From assembly GCA_030538675.1 (NCBI GenBank), contig JAUNTM010000004.1, positions 1 through 63,710 of the forward strand: a stretch of 63,710 nucleotides of DNA, written 5' to 3'. Of the stretch, positions 1-9,398 are shown piece after piece. Numbering within the stretch: position 1 is the first letter of the stretch; each line of letters opens with the position of its first letter. The DNA is from Capnocytophaga sp. (GTDB lineage: Bacteria > Bacteroidota > Bacteroidia > Flavobacteriales > Flavobacteriaceae). The notes beneath the pieces are model-generated. The model was not told where the DNA came from, ran no database searches, and was given only the letters and a program-made list of their open reading frames with translations. A program made the translations under genes and the position numbers.

Positions 1-86
1 CAAACAGCGAAGCATTCAAACAAAATCAAACAACGAAGTGTTCAAACAACAAAGCATTCAAATTTTTCAAACGCAAAGCATTTAAA
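1..86. repeat. Four degenerate ~20-bp direct repeats upstream of mlaE
   Basis: Four imperfect copies of a unit close to CAAACAGCGAAGCATTCAAA lie at 1-20, 27-46, 43-62 and 68-86; the second and third overlap by four bases. They end 12 bases before the start codon of the MlaE-like permease gene. The array may begin before the window. No function is known to me; it could be a slipped-strand repeat or a protein-binding array. Confidence 0.6.
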
Positions 87-98
87 CTATAAATAAAA

Positions 99-836
99 AT
101 GAAACACATAGCAGCCATAGGCAGGTATTTCATAATGTTGTACGACATCTTCCGCAAACGCACGCGGTGGACAATTACTAAAGACTTGATAATGAAAGAT
201 ATTGATGATTTGATATTCAATTCGATAGGAATTGTAGCTTTCATCACGTTTTTCGTTGGCGGCGTAGTGGCAGTTCAGACAGCACTTAATATTGACAGCC
301 CGTTCATTCCCAAGTATTTAATAGGATTTACGACCCGCCAGTCGATTATTTTGGAATTTGCCCCGACCTTTACGTCAATTATCCTTGCGGGAAAAGTCGG
401 CTCGTTCATCACCTCAAGCATCGGCACGATGCGCGTTACCGAACAGATTGATGCGCTTGATGTTATGGGCGTAAATTCGTTGAATTACTTGGTATTTCCC
501 AAAATCATATCGCTGATGTTGTTTCCGTTTTTGGTAGCGATGGGCATGTATCTGGGGATTCTCGGCGGTTGGGCATCGGTGGTGGCAAGTGGTTATTCCA
601 CATCGGCAGAATTCATACAGGGCGTACAGTCCGATTTCAAAACGTATGATTTGATTTATGCCTTTTCCAAATCGGTCATTTTTGCCTTCATATTGGCAAC
701 CGTTCCTGCCTATCACGGTTATTATATGAAAGGCGGCGCTCTTGATGTGGGCAAGGCCAGCACCACCTCATTCGTCTGGACGAGCATCGTCATTATTATT
801 GCCAATTCCGTTACTACACAATTATTCTACGCCTGA
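99..836 (+). CDS. MlaE-family ABC transporter permease
   Basis: Inner-membrane permease of an Mla-type ABC transporter, a family that moves phospholipids between the inner and outer membranes. The 245 residues match the family's usual length. Several hydrophobic segments are visible (about 42-62, 135-160, 195-215 and 222-243), and the conserved family signature with EQIDALDVMG is at residues 115-124. The stop codon shares one base with the ATG of the following ATPase gene (TGATG), so the two are probably translationally coupled. No MlaD/MCE-domain gene follows; an orphan peptide-binding lipoprotein gene comes next instead. The MCE partner may lie elsewhere or before the window. The ATG at 99 is preceded by an A-rich leader typical of Bacteroidota. 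The family call is sure; the substrate is inferred from the family. Confidence 0.93.
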   Translation: MKHIAAIGRYFIMLYDIFRKRTRWTITKDLIMKDIDDLIFNSIGIVAFITFFVGGVVAVQTALNIDSPFIPKYLIGFTTRQSIILEFAPTFTSIILAGKVGSFITSSIGTMRVTEQIDALDVMGVNSLNYLVFPKIISLMLFPFLVAMGMYLGILGGWASVVASGYSTSAEFIQGVQSDFKTYDLIYAFSKSVIFAFILATVPAYHGYYMKGGALDVGKASTTSFVWTSIVIIIANSVTTQLFYA

Positions 837-1606
837 TGATTCAAGTTGACAACATACACAAATCGTTCAGTGGCACGCCCGTTCTCAAAGGCATTTCCAC
901 TTCGTTCCACAAAGGAAAAACCAACCTCATTATCGGACAGAGCGGTTCGGGAAAAACCGTTTTCCTGAAAACTTTGTTAGGATTATTTACGCCCGATGAA
1001 GGTGATATTATTTACGATGGCGTGAAGTTTGCCGATATGAGCCGTAACGAACGCATCAATCTTCGGCAGAAAATGGGAATGGTTTTCCAAGGAAGCGCTC
1101 TTTTCGATTCGATGACGGTGCTTGAAAACGTGATGTTTCCGCTGAAAATGTTTTCCAAAAAAACGCCTGACGAAATCCGCGAGCGTGCCGATTTGGTACT
1201 TAACCGCGTAAACCTCGTTGGGGCGGAAAACAAGTTGCCGTCCGAAATTTCGGGAGGGATGCAGAAGCGTGTTGCCATTGCGAGAGCCATCGTGAACCGT
1301 CCGCTATTTCTCTTTTGCGACGAACCCAATTCGGGGCTTGACCCCAAAACGGCCATCGTCATCGACAACCTTATCCAAGAAATTACCGAAGAATACAATA
1401 TCACGACCGTCATCAACACCCACGATATGAACTCGGTCATGGAAATCGGCGAGAAAATTATCTTTTTAAAGAACGGTTACAAAGAGTGGGAAGGCTCAAA
1501 GCACACCATTTTCAAAACCGACAATGAAGCCGTAACCGATTTCGTATATTCATCCGATTTGTTCAAGAAAGTACGGCAGATGTACATCGAAGAAGATAAA
1601 GAATAA
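836..1606 (+). CDS. MlaF-like ABC transporter ATP-binding protein
   Basis: Cytoplasmic ATPase that powers the MlaE-like permease encoded just before it. All ABC motifs are present: Walker A GQSGSGKT at residues 34-41, Q-loop Q85, signature ISGGMQKR at 138-145, Walker B ending in CDE at 161-163, and switch histidine H196. The length of 256 residues is normal for MlaF. The start codon overlaps the stop of the permease gene by one base, which fixes the start. The FCDEPNSGLDP stretch is typical of the Mla/Ttg2A branch rather than of importers. It likely forms an MlaE2F2 core for phospholipid transport. The direction of transport and the MCE partner cannot be told from the sequence. Confidence 0.94.
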   Translation: MIQVDNIHKSFSGTPVLKGISTSFHKGKTNLIIGQSGSGKTVFLKTLLGLFTPDEGDIIYDGVKFADMSRNERINLRQKMGMVFQGSALFDSMTVLENVMFPLKMFSKKTPDEIRERADLVLNRVNLVGAENKLPSEISGGMQKRVAIARAIVNRPLFLFCDEPNSGLDPKTAIVIDNLIQEITEEYNITTVINTHDMNSVMEIGEKIIFLKNGYKEWEGSKHTIFKTDNEAVTDFVYSSDLFKKVRQMYIEEDKE

Positions 1607-1659
1607 TTCATTTTTTATGGAATACTATTCCTTTTTCATCTTATTTTAATAAAAAGTAA

Positions 1660-3267
1660 ATGCGTAGGATTTGCCCCATGAAAAATATTTTTTTTAGTTT
1701 TATTTCGATGTTTTTGGTTAGTTGTCATTCTCCGGAAAACATTTCAGATAAGAAAATATTTCGGTATAACGAGCATTCGGGAATTTCGTCGCTTGACCCT
1801 GCTTTTGCCCGTACACAAAGTAATATTTGGGCTGTCCACCAGCTTTTCAACGGCTTGGTGCAAATGGACGACACCCTGCATGTACGCCCCGACATCGCCA
1901 AGCATTGGGACATCTCTGATGACGGACTTACGTATACATTTTCATTACGGGATGATGTTTATTTTCACAAACACCCCGCTTTTGGCACGCCCGACAGCAC
2001 GCGCACCGTTACTGCCGAAGATTTCAGGTATAGTTTTGCCCGTTTGCAAGATGCTTCAATAGCCGCTCCGGGCAACTGGATTTTGCAAAACGTAGCCCGC
2101 TACACAGCCTTGAACGACACTGTTTTTCAGATACATCTTAAAAAGAATTTCCCGCCTTTCCTTGGGCTGATGACCACCAAGTACGCTTCTGTCGTACCCA
2201 GAGAAGTTGTTGAATATCAAGGAAATGATTTCAGAAAAAATCCTATCGGGACGGGGGCATTTCTGTTTCGCGTGTGGGACGAAAACAACAAACTCATTCT
2301 ACGGCGAAATCCAAAATACCACGAAAGCGACCACCAAGGCAATCCCCTACCCTATTTAGACGGCATCGCCATCTCATTCCTTCCCGAAAAACAAAGTGAA
2401 TTCATGGCACTTTTGCAAAGGAAAATTGATATGGTCAATAGCATTGACGCTTCTTACAAAGACGAATTGCTTACTGCCGAAGGAGTGCTAAACCCAAAAT
2501 ATTCCAAGCAATTTACGATGACCAAAAGTCCGTATCTGAATACCGAATATCTCGGAATCGTATTCGATAAAAGTAACGCACCCTTACAACAACCTGCACT
2601 TCGCAAAGCGATACAAATAGGATTTGACCGGCAAAAAATGATTCGCTATTTGCGTAACAACATAGGTATTCCTGCCTACGGCGGATTTATCCCCCAAGGA
2701 TTGGACGGACACCTGAGCGAGACCTTGTACAGATACGACCCCGAACAAGCCAAACAAATCGTGAGCGAGTACACACTCCAACATCAAAAAGCCCCGGGCA
2801 TCCGTATCGCTACCGATGCCAACTATCTCGATATCTGCGAATACATACAGCGTGAATTGCAAAAAATAGGTTTTGATTGTGCAATAGACCTAATGCCGTC
2901 ATCCGCCTTACGGCAAAGTAGAGCGACCCTTAAACTTCCGCTTTTCAGAGCGAGTTGGATAGCCGATTATCCTGATGCTGAGAATTATTTATCGTTATTT
3001 TACAGTAAAAACTTTGTTCCCGAAGGCAGTAATTATACGCATTTTTCAAATCCTCAATTTGACCGCTGGTACGAACAAAGCTTGCAAACCACCGACCTCG
3101 GCCAACGCACCGCACTCTACCAACGCATGGACAGCCTACTGATGCAGCATCTGCCCGTAATCCCTGTGTATTATGACCAAACGGTGCGTTTTTACACAAA
3201 GGAAATAGAAAATCTCACCCCAAACCCTATCAATTTACTCAATCTGAAATCGGTAAAAAAGAAATAA
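1660..3267 (+). CDS. Family 5 extracellular solute-binding lipoprotein (oligopeptide type)
   Basis: Substrate-binding protein of the DppA/OppA (SBP_bac_5) family, about 535 residues, which is the usual size. The N-terminus carries a short lipoprotein signal with lipobox FLVSC, so the mature protein should be lipid-anchored. A second in-frame ATG at 1678 gives a more typical 15-residue signal (MKNIFFSF...) and is an equally good or better start. Family features include the SLDPAFART segment near the N-terminus, the D-G-L-T-Y-TFSLRDDVYFH block, and the C-terminal PVIPVYY stretch. No permease or ATPase of a peptide importer is next to it; the mlaEF-like genes 50 bases upstream belong to another ABC class. 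It may therefore work with a transporter encoded elsewhere. The ligand is unknown. Confidence 0.88.
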   Translation: MRRICPMKNIFFSFISMFLVSCHSPENISDKKIFRYNEHSGISSLDPAFARTQSNIWAVHQLFNGLVQMDDTLHVRPDIAKHWDISDDGLTYTFSLRDDVYFHKHPAFGTPDSTRTVTAEDFRYSFARLQDASIAAPGNWILQNVARYTALNDTVFQIHLKKNFPPFLGLMTTKYASVVPREVVEYQGNDFRKNPIGTGAFLFRVWDENNKLILRRNPKYHESDHQGNPLPYLDGIAISFLPEKQSEFMALLQRKIDMVNSIDASYKDELLTAEGVLNPKYSKQFTMTKSPYLNTEYLGIVFDKSNAPLQQPALRKAIQIGFDRQKMIRYLRNNIGIPAYGGFIPQGLDGHLSETLYRYDPEQAKQIVSEYTLQHQKAPGIRIATDANYLDICEYIQRELQKIGFDCAIDLMPSSALRQSRATLKLPLFRASWIADYPDAENYLSLFYSKNFVPEGSNYTHFSNPQFDRWYEQSLQTTDLGQRTALYQRMDSLLMQHLPVIPVYYDQTVRFYTKEIENLTPNPINLLNLKSVKKK

Positions 3268-3426
3268 ATCACTGAAAAACAAGCTTTTAAATACATCAAT
3301 CTTACAAAAATAAATATCTCTGACAGGGTATGTTAGTTAAATTGTTGATAACTATTTACGTTTATACATGAAAATTAAAGTAGTTTGAGTACTTTTACCC
3401 TCAAGAAGCAAAAACTGTTTGTATAT

Positions 3427-4806
3427 ATGCCTTTATTTCACGGTGAAGAAGAAAATTATTCCGTATCACGCTTTGAATCAATGCTTAATGAGAATAATAT
3501 CTATTATTTCGACATAGAAGAATTTGAAGAAATAATTGATTATTATTTGGAATGGGGCAAGATGAACAAGGCCAAAAGAGCCCTTGAAATAGGGTTGAAT
3601 CAACATCCTTCGGCAAGTTCGCTAAAATTGTTACATGTCGAAGTATTGATTTTCGAAGACGAACTCCAACATGCAAGCGAACTCATCGCCCAATTAGAAC
3701 ATGTAGAGCCTTCCAATTCCGAAGTTTTCGTACAGAAAGCAAATTTATATTCCAAACTCAACCAGCATCATAAAGCCATCGAAACGCTCCAATACGCTGT
3801 TTCCCTAACAGATGATTTGGTCGATGTGTATTCGCTTATCGCCATGGAATATTTGTTTGTTGAAGACTATCCGAAAGCCATTCAATATTTTAAAATGTGC
3901 CTTGACCAAGACGTACAAGACTATATGTCATTGCAACAATTGCTCTTTTGCTACGATATGCTCGGACAGAATGACGAGGCGATTTCTTACCTCAACGGAT
4001 ATTTGAACAAAAATCCGTATTGCGAGGTAGCTTGGCATTATCTCGGCAAGCAATACACCATAAAAAAAGATTTCACAGAAGCCATCCGCTGTTTTGATTT
4101 TGCCATTATCAGCGATGATACTTTCGCCGGGGCGTATTTTGAAAAAGCCAAGGTACTCGAAAAAATCGGCGAATACGACAAAGCTATCGAAAACTACAAA
4201 ATCACACTCACCCTTGATGATGCTTCGCCCCTGGTGTACTTGCATATCGGCAAGTGCTATGAGAAAAAAACAAACGACCATGCCGCCGAAAAATATTATC
4301 TCAAAGCCGTTCACGAAGACCCGCAACTAAGCAAATCATGGTTCACTTTAGCCGATTTTTATCACCTGAGGGGGATGCACAGCAAGGCGGTAAGTTACAT
4401 CTACAAAGCCGTCCATATCGAAGATGACAATCCTTTCTACTGGAAGCGGTTTGCCGAAATCAACCTCAGCCTTAATGATAACGAACGGGCTACGTACGCA
4501 CTGCAAAGGGCCGTACAGTCAGGCGACTACTCATTGGACACTTTGGTTGCTTGGACGGACATGCTCCTCCTCAGAGGCGATTACGCCCGGGCGACTTTCG
4601 TTATTGATGATATCCGCCGATTTTTCCCCGATGAAAATGCTACATATTGGCGATTGGCGATCGTAAGTGCAGGTAACGGCAATATGATTGCCACCGAAAA
4701 ATACTTGCGCAAAGCCAACGAAATCGCTAAAGAATGGCTGCCTTTCTTTGACAAGAAATTCACTGAATTTTTCCGCAATGAGTTTATTCGGAATATTTTA
4801 AAATAA
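3427..4806 (+). CDS. Tetratricopeptide repeat protein
   Basis: A protein of about 459 residues made almost wholly of TPR helix pairs; roughly ten repeats with the A/G-Y-A spacing can be followed from residue 35 to the C-terminus (for example around EYDKAIENYK and FTEAIRCFDF). No signal peptide or membrane segment is seen, so it is probably cytoplasmic and acts as a protein-protein scaffold. The frame stays open upstream to a TTG at 3385, but the ATG at 3427 begins the acidic stretch MPLFHGEEENYSVSRFE that looks like the natural N-terminus, so 3427 is preferred. It converges on the Lrp-type gene, with only 26 bases between the stops. Partners are unknown. Confidence 0.85.
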   Translation: MPLFHGEEENYSVSRFESMLNENNIYYFDIEEFEEIIDYYLEWGKMNKAKRALEIGLNQHPSASSLKLLHVEVLIFEDELQHASELIAQLEHVEPSNSEVFVQKANLYSKLNQHHKAIETLQYAVSLTDDLVDVYSLIAMEYLFVEDYPKAIQYFKMCLDQDVQDYMSLQQLLFCYDMLGQNDEAISYLNGYLNKNPYCEVAWHYLGKQYTIKKDFTEAIRCFDFAIISDDTFAGAYFEKAKVLEKIGEYDKAIENYKITLTLDDASPLVYLHIGKCYEKKTNDHAAEKYYLKAVHEDPQLSKSWFTLADFYHLRGMHSKAVSYIYKAVHIEDDNPFYWKRFAEINLSLNDNERATYALQRAVQSGDYSLDTLVAWTDMLLLRGDYARATFVIDDIRRFFPDENATYWRLAIVSAGNGNMIATEKYLRKANEIAKEWLPFFDKKFTEFFRNEFIRNILK

Positions 4807-4832
4807 CGCATATGTTATAAAACTCACATTCG

Positions 4833-5303
4833 TTACACTTTTATCTGCCTGTCAATCTGCTGGTTAAGAGAAATAAACGTTTCGGTACGTGATACGCCTT
4901 CAATGATTTGGATTTTATTGCTCAATACGTTCATCAGGTGTTCGTTGTTTTTGCACAAAATTTTTACAAACACGCTCCAATTTCCCGTAGTATAATGGCA
5001 TTCAAGTACTTCGGGGATTTCTTTGAGAAGCCGTACCGCATCGGAATTCCGCATGGCTTTATCGAGATAAATCCCGATAAACGCCATGGTGGTATAACCG
5101 AGAGCCTTGGGGTTGATGACCAGCTTTGTGCCGTCAACCAACCCCGATTGTTCCAATTTGCGGATGCGTTGGTGTATCGCCGTACCCGACACGCCCACTT
5201 TCCGGGCAATTTCCAAAATAGGCTTGCGGGCATCTTCCATAAGAAAACGCAATATCTCCTTATCAATCCCGTCAATTTCGATTTGTTCGGATGTAATCCT
5301 CAT
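4833..5303 (-). CDS. Lrp/AsnC family transcriptional regulator
   Basis: A 156-residue regulator with the two Lrp/AsnC domains: an N-terminal winged HTH (about residues 9-60, with EIARKVGVSGTAIHQRIRKLEQSGLV as its core) and a C-terminal RAM effector-binding fold (about 70-150). Proteins of this family form octamers and sense amino acids. The start lies 12 bases after the stop of the S9 peptidase gene on the same strand, so the two are probably co-transcribed. That pairing suggests the regulator responds to peptide or amino-acid supply, but this is inference from position. Length and domain order are ordinary. Confidence 0.93.
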   Translation of the reverse strand: MRITSEQIEIDGIDKEILRFLMEDARKPILEIARKVGVSGTAIHQRIRKLEQSGLVDGTKLVINPKALGYTTMAFIGIYLDKAMRNSDAVRLLKEIPEVLECHYTTGNWSVFVKILCKNNEHLMNVLSNKIQIIEGVSRTETFISLNQQIDRQIKV

Positions 5304-5315
5304 TATTTGCGAAAG

Positions 5316-7727
5316 CTATTCTTGCTCGTTGTTTTTCAGATATTTATCAAGAAATACATCTTGTTCCCACAACGTGTGCAAGATGCTTTCTTTGGCACGA
5401 TAGCCATGACTTTCCAGAGGTAACAATACCATCCGTACCGGTGCCCCAAGATTTTTTAACGCTTGGAAATACCGTTCCGTCTGGAGGGTAAACGTACCCG
5501 GATTGTTATCGGCGGCGCCGTGGATGAGCAGCATCGGTTTTTTCATTTTATGGGCATTCATGAAAGGCGACATAGTGTTGTACACTTCGGGAGCATCCCA
5601 ATAATTGCGTTGTTCGCGTTGGAAACCGAAAGGCGTGAGCGTACGGTTGTAAGCACCGCTACGGGCGATACCACAAGCGAATAAGTCCGAGTGGGTCAGT
5701 AAGTTAGCCGTCATAAAAGCCCCGTATGAGTGTCCGCCGACCGCCACCCGCTTACGGTCGATATAGCCGAGTTTGTCAACGGCATCAATGGCAGCTTCGC
5801 CGTTTGCCACAAGCTGTTCCACGAAAGTATCGTTAGGTTCTTGACCGCTTTCGCCCACAATCGGGAAAGCCGCATCGTCCAGCACGGCGTATCCTTTGGT
5901 AACCCAATAAATGAACGAACCGTAGCCCGGATACGTAAACTCGTTGGGGTTGGCAGTATTCTGACCGGCCGTGTTGCGACTGTTAAATTCCTGCGGATAT
6001 GCCCAGATAAGCAACGGTAATTTTTCTTTTTTCTTGAAATCGTAGCCTTTCGGCAGATATAAAGTACCGCTGAGTGCCACACCGTCTTTTCGGGTGTAGT
6101 GGATGACTTCCTTGTGGATTCCTTCAAGGGCTTTGAACGGATTTTCAAAGTGGGTAAGCTGTTTTTTGCGGTTGTTTTTGTAATTTTTGATGTAATAATT
6201 CGGGAACTCGCTTTGCGATTCGATACTGACGAGCAATTCGCCTTTTTTGGTGTCCAACAGTTCGTAAATATTCTCTTTTTGGTTTGCCAATCGGGAAGTG
6301 TAGAGGCGTTTTTTGGTCAGATTTGCCAAATCCAATTCGTCCAAAAACGGAAATTGCCCCTCTTTGGTGTGTCCTGCCCCGAGCCAGTAGGTTTTGCCGT
6401 TTTCGATTTGAAGAACGTATCTATTCCATTGGTTTTTAGAAGTTTGCGGGCTTCCGGGGTCGTTATAGCGGTCTTGGTAATTACGGTCAACGATGATTTT
6501 GGACGTTTTTGCTTCCGGGTTGAGCAGATAGATTTTCTGGTTTCGGGTATCGTACCATGACTCGTACACAAGTGCTTGGTTTTTAGTACCCCACACCACA
6601 TTTTGGTAGCGTTGCGGCAACTTCATCAGTTCTTCGGGCTGTGTGCTGAACGGTGCGTCCCAAGTGTATAACGCATCACGGTCTGACGCTTCTTTATATT
6701 GGTCGCCGCCGTCAAGGGCTTCCACAAAATAGAGCGAATGCGGCATATCGCTACGCCAGCCCATACTGCGTTTACCCGTGCGGACAGACGAAAATCCTTT
6801 GGGCAGTATTTCGGTTAGCGGCACGTCATTTACATTGGCAATCAGTTTACCGTCAGCATCATACACGTTATATTTCATCGGAAAGCGGTGGAACGGCACG
6901 ATGTACGAAAACGGCTTCTCCAACGTGGTCAGCATTACATAGTTGCCGTCGGGCGAAAAACTTTCTCCAACGTACATGGCGGCTTCTTTATACGGACTTT
7001 CGTTGCCGTTGAGGTCGATTTTTTTCAATTCGGAAGTCATCATTACTTCAAAATTAAACTCGTCCATCGGATTTTTCAGCAAATCTTGATAGGTACGGTT
7101 TTGCGATACTTCGCCGGTTCCGGTAGAGATGACGGGGCCTTTCGGAAGCGTGTTTTTATCGTCAAGCAATGCCGGACGGTTTTCAACCAATGTTTTTATA
7201 ATCAAATAATTACCGTCGGGCGACCAAGTGTAGGGGCTTCCGAGATTGGCATTGAGCAAACTCTTGCTTAGCTTTTTCGCCGTGGCCGTAGCGAGGTCAA
7301 TACTCCAAAGTTCCACTCCTTTATCGGTAGTATTGGTGAAAACGAAATGCTTTTCGTCGGGCGAAAATCCCATATAAGCAAGTTGCGGATTGGGTGGCAG
7401 ATTTTTTACTTGGACGGCTTCGTTGGCATTGGTACGCTTGATTTTGAGATTGTTAGCGTAAGTCATCGTACTTGCGATGTTGAGGTCGGGGTTCATCCGC
7501 AGTCCGCCGAGCCGTATTTCTTTTTGGTTCAGTTCGTCAAGGCTTCGGTAGGTGGGGCGGGAAACGAGTACCATCCAGTCGCGTTTGCTATTCATCAATA
7601 CCGATGGTGTACGCTCAAAATCAGCCAGTTGCAAAATATCGCCATCGGGCTGTTGATAACCGATATTTTCTTGTGAAAAACCTGCATTCATTGTTAAAAT
7701 CAGAATTAAAGAAGCTATTTTTTTCAT
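5316..7727 (-). CDS. S9 family prolyl-oligopeptidase-type peptidase, exported
   Basis: A serine peptidase of 803 residues with a cleavable signal peptide at the N-terminus (MKKIASLILILTMNAGFS, cut near residue 18), so it works outside the cytoplasm. Residues of about 100-500 form a beta-propeller-like region. The alpha/beta-hydrolase domain follows, with nucleophile S667 in GGHSYG, acid D740 in HGAADNN and H774 in LESHGY: a complete triad. The family cleaves short peptides, often after proline or as dipeptidyl peptidases. It lies 39 bases downstream of mltG and 12 bases upstream of the Lrp-type gene, all minus strand. Specificity cannot be read from the sequence. Confidence 0.92.
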   Translation of the reverse strand: MKKIASLILILTMNAGFSQENIGYQQPDGDILQLADFERTPSVLMNSKRDWMVLVSRPTYRSLDELNQKEIRLGGLRMNPDLNIASTMTYANNLKIKRTNANEAVQVKNLPPNPQLAYMGFSPDEKHFVFTNTTDKGVELWSIDLATATAKKLSKSLLNANLGSPYTWSPDGNYLIIKTLVENRPALLDDKNTLPKGPVISTGTGEVSQNRTYQDLLKNPMDEFNFEVMMTSELKKIDLNGNESPYKEAAMYVGESFSPDGNYVMLTTLEKPFSYIVPFHRFPMKYNVYDADGKLIANVNDVPLTEILPKGFSSVRTGKRSMGWRSDMPHSLYFVEALDGGDQYKEASDRDALYTWDAPFSTQPEELMKLPQRYQNVVWGTKNQALVYESWYDTRNQKIYLLNPEAKTSKIIVDRNYQDRYNDPGSPQTSKNQWNRYVLQIENGKTYWLGAGHTKEGQFPFLDELDLANLTKKRLYTSRLANQKENIYELLDTKKGELLVSIESQSEFPNYYIKNYKNNRKKQLTHFENPFKALEGIHKEVIHYTRKDGVALSGTLYLPKGYDFKKKEKLPLLIWAYPQEFNSRNTAGQNTANPNEFTYPGYGSFIYWVTKGYAVLDDAAFPIVGESGQEPNDTFVEQLVANGEAAIDAVDKLGYIDRKRVAVGGHSYGAFMTANLLTHSDLFACGIARSGAYNRTLTPFGFQREQRNYWDAPEVYNTMSPFMNAHKMKKPMLLIHGAADNNPGTFTLQTERYFQALKNLGAPVRMVLLPLESHGYRAKESILHTLWEQDVFLDKYLKNNEQE

Positions 7728-7766
7728 AGTTGTAAAAGTTAATAAGGGTTTTATTGTATGTAAAAA

Positions 7767-8810
7767 TTAACGTTGTGTTCCTTGTGCATTTATCCATTTT
7801 ATGTACGGTTGCCGGTTGAGGTTGTGTTGTGCCAAAGTCCGGGCAAACTTATGAAATCCGAAGTTTTCAACATCGGCAACAAAATACAGATAATCGTGCG
7901 TTTCGGGATTGAGAACGGCTTCGAGCGAAGACACATCGGGCATGGCAATCGGTCCGGGTGGCAATCCGCTATATTTATAGGTATTGTACGGAGAATCTAT
8001 CTCAAGATGCTTGTATAGCACTCTTTTTATGACAATATCATAATCACCTGTGTGTTCTTTAACACCGTAGATGACAGTCGGGTCGGCTTGCAATAACATG
8101 TTGATTTTCAATCTATTGAGATACACGCCTGCCACACGGCTACGTTCCGACACTTGGGCTGTTTCTTTTTGCACGATAGATGCCAATGTACTGACCTCCA
8201 ACGGCGTAAGTGATTGTGCAGCAGCTTTCGCTTTACGGTCATCATTCCAAAATCGGTGGTATTCTTTGAGCATCCGTTCGCGGAATTTTTCAGCAGAAGT
8301 GTTCCAAAAAAGTTCATACGTATTGGGAATGTACATCGCAAGGGCATTGCGGCCGGTAAATCCGTTTTCTGTCAGAAACTGCGGGTCGGCAAAGGCTTTT
8401 AGAAGCGATGTGCTGTCGGCTTCTATCTGTTCGCTGATGCGTTTTGCCAAATCGGCGAGCGTTTCTTGGTTGTTGAACGATACTTTCACAGGTATATTTT
8501 TACTGCGAAGTGTATTGATGATTTCATTATTATTGCTCCCTTTTTTGAGGCTGTATTTTCCCGGTTTTACGTTGGTTGCGTACCCTTTTTTACTTGCTAC
8601 TTGTGAGAATGATGCCATGTCTTTGATCAGTGGCTGCAACTCCGTTTTCACATCGGCAAAGGTTGCTCCCGTAGGAATAAACACGATGGCTTCTTTGTTT
8701 TCAAAAGCGGTATTAGGCTGAAAAACAGCTTGATAGATACCATACGAAATTACGCCCATAACCACCAAACCGATGAGCAATACTGCAATAAGTATTTTTC
8801 TGATGTACAT
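7767..8810 (-). CDS. mltG: Endolytic transglycosylase MltG
   Basis: MltG (YceG-like) is an inner-membrane endolytic murein transglycosylase that cuts nascent glycan strands and so ends their elongation. The 347-residue protein has one N-terminal membrane anchor (residues about 7-29), a LysM-like middle and the YceG catalytic domain. The catalytic glutamate is E216 in SIVQKETAQVSERSRVAGVY, followed by the conserved LQADPTVIYGV. Length is normal. It is the third gene of a dapF-GNAT-mltG run and precedes the S9 peptidase gene. dapF makes a peptidoglycan precursor, which fits a shared envelope role. Confidence 0.95.
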   Translation of the reverse strand: MYIRKILIAVLLIGLVVMGVISYGIYQAVFQPNTAFENKEAIVFIPTGATFADVKTELQPLIKDMASFSQVASKKGYATNVKPGKYSLKKGSNNNEIINTLRSKNIPVKVSFNNQETLADLAKRISEQIEADSTSLLKAFADPQFLTENGFTGRNALAMYIPNTYELFWNTSAEKFRERMLKEYHRFWNDDRKAKAAAQSLTPLEVSTLASIVQKETAQVSERSRVAGVYLNRLKINMLLQADPTVIYGVKEHTGDYDIVIKRVLYKHLEIDSPYNTYKYSGLPPGPIAMPDVSSLEAVLNPETHDYLYFVADVENFGFHKFARTLAQHNLNRQPYIKWINAQGTQR

Positions 8811-8876
8811 AAATTATAAAATTAAACGAGGGTAAATGTACAAATAATATAATTATTTTTCACCAAAAAATAAAAA

Positions 8877-9398
8877 TCAATCCAAAATTAATTGATATAA
8901 ACTCACATTTTTGTATTTTCCGTCAGAAAAAATCCAATCGGAAAGCGTTCCTTTGGGTTCATATCCCGATTTTTCGAAGAGTTTTCGGCTGGCGGTATTT
9001 TCTTCGGAAATATAGGCGTACAACTGATGCAACCCGAGAAACTTGCGTGCATATTCCGTTACTAATTCCAATACTTCCTTGCCAATTCCTTTACGGCGGA
9101 ACGGTTCGGTTACAACAATCCCTACGCCTGCCCTACGGTTTTTCGGGTCGAAACCGTACAAATCAACGCACCCTGCCAACTGCATCGCATAGGTGGAAAT
9201 CACGAGCCGTAACTGCCGCACTTCGTAAATATCTTTGTGGGCACTGTCAAGATATTGCTGCAACACGTACTTGGAAAAAGGCAGTTGCGTTTCGCTGACT
9301 TCCCATAAGGTAACATCGTTTTCCAAATCGTACAGCGATTGCAAATCATCAGATTCTAACGCTCTCAAAAAAACCGTTTTTCCTTTCAGATTCGGCAT
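8877..9398 (-). CDS. GNAT family N-acetyltransferase (RimJ/RimL-like)
   Basis: A 173-residue acetyltransferase with one GNAT fold. The acetyl-CoA pyrophosphate loop is RRKGIG at residues 101-106, after beta-4 with GVGIVVTEPF, and a C-terminal FEKSGYEPKGTL segment is typical of the RimJ/RimL branch. No signal or membrane segment is seen. The gene overlaps the 3' end of dapF by 13 bases, so coupled translation is likely. The substrate (a protein N-terminus, amino sugar or small amine) cannot be told from the sequence; the position between dapF and mltG hints at, but does not prove, a link to cell-wall metabolism. Confidence 0.9.
   Translation of the reverse strand: MPNLKGKTVFLRALESDDLQSLYDLENDVTLWEVSETQLPFSKYVLQQYLDSAHKDIYEVRQLRLVISTYAMQLAGCVDLYGFDPKNRRAGVGIVVTEPFRRKGIGKEVLELVTEYARKFLGLHQLYAYISEENTASRKLFEKSGYEPKGTLSDWIFSDGKYKNVSLYQLILD

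Noticed and set aside
3338-3348. TGTTGATAA, one base from a DnaA box, before the TPR gene
   Set aside because: It is a single site with no cluster, no AT-rich unwinding element and no dnaA nearby, so an origin is not supported.
4908-5423. A 171-codon plus-strand frame across the Lrp and S9 peptidase genes
   Set aside because: It is a shadow of two well-supported minus-strand genes.
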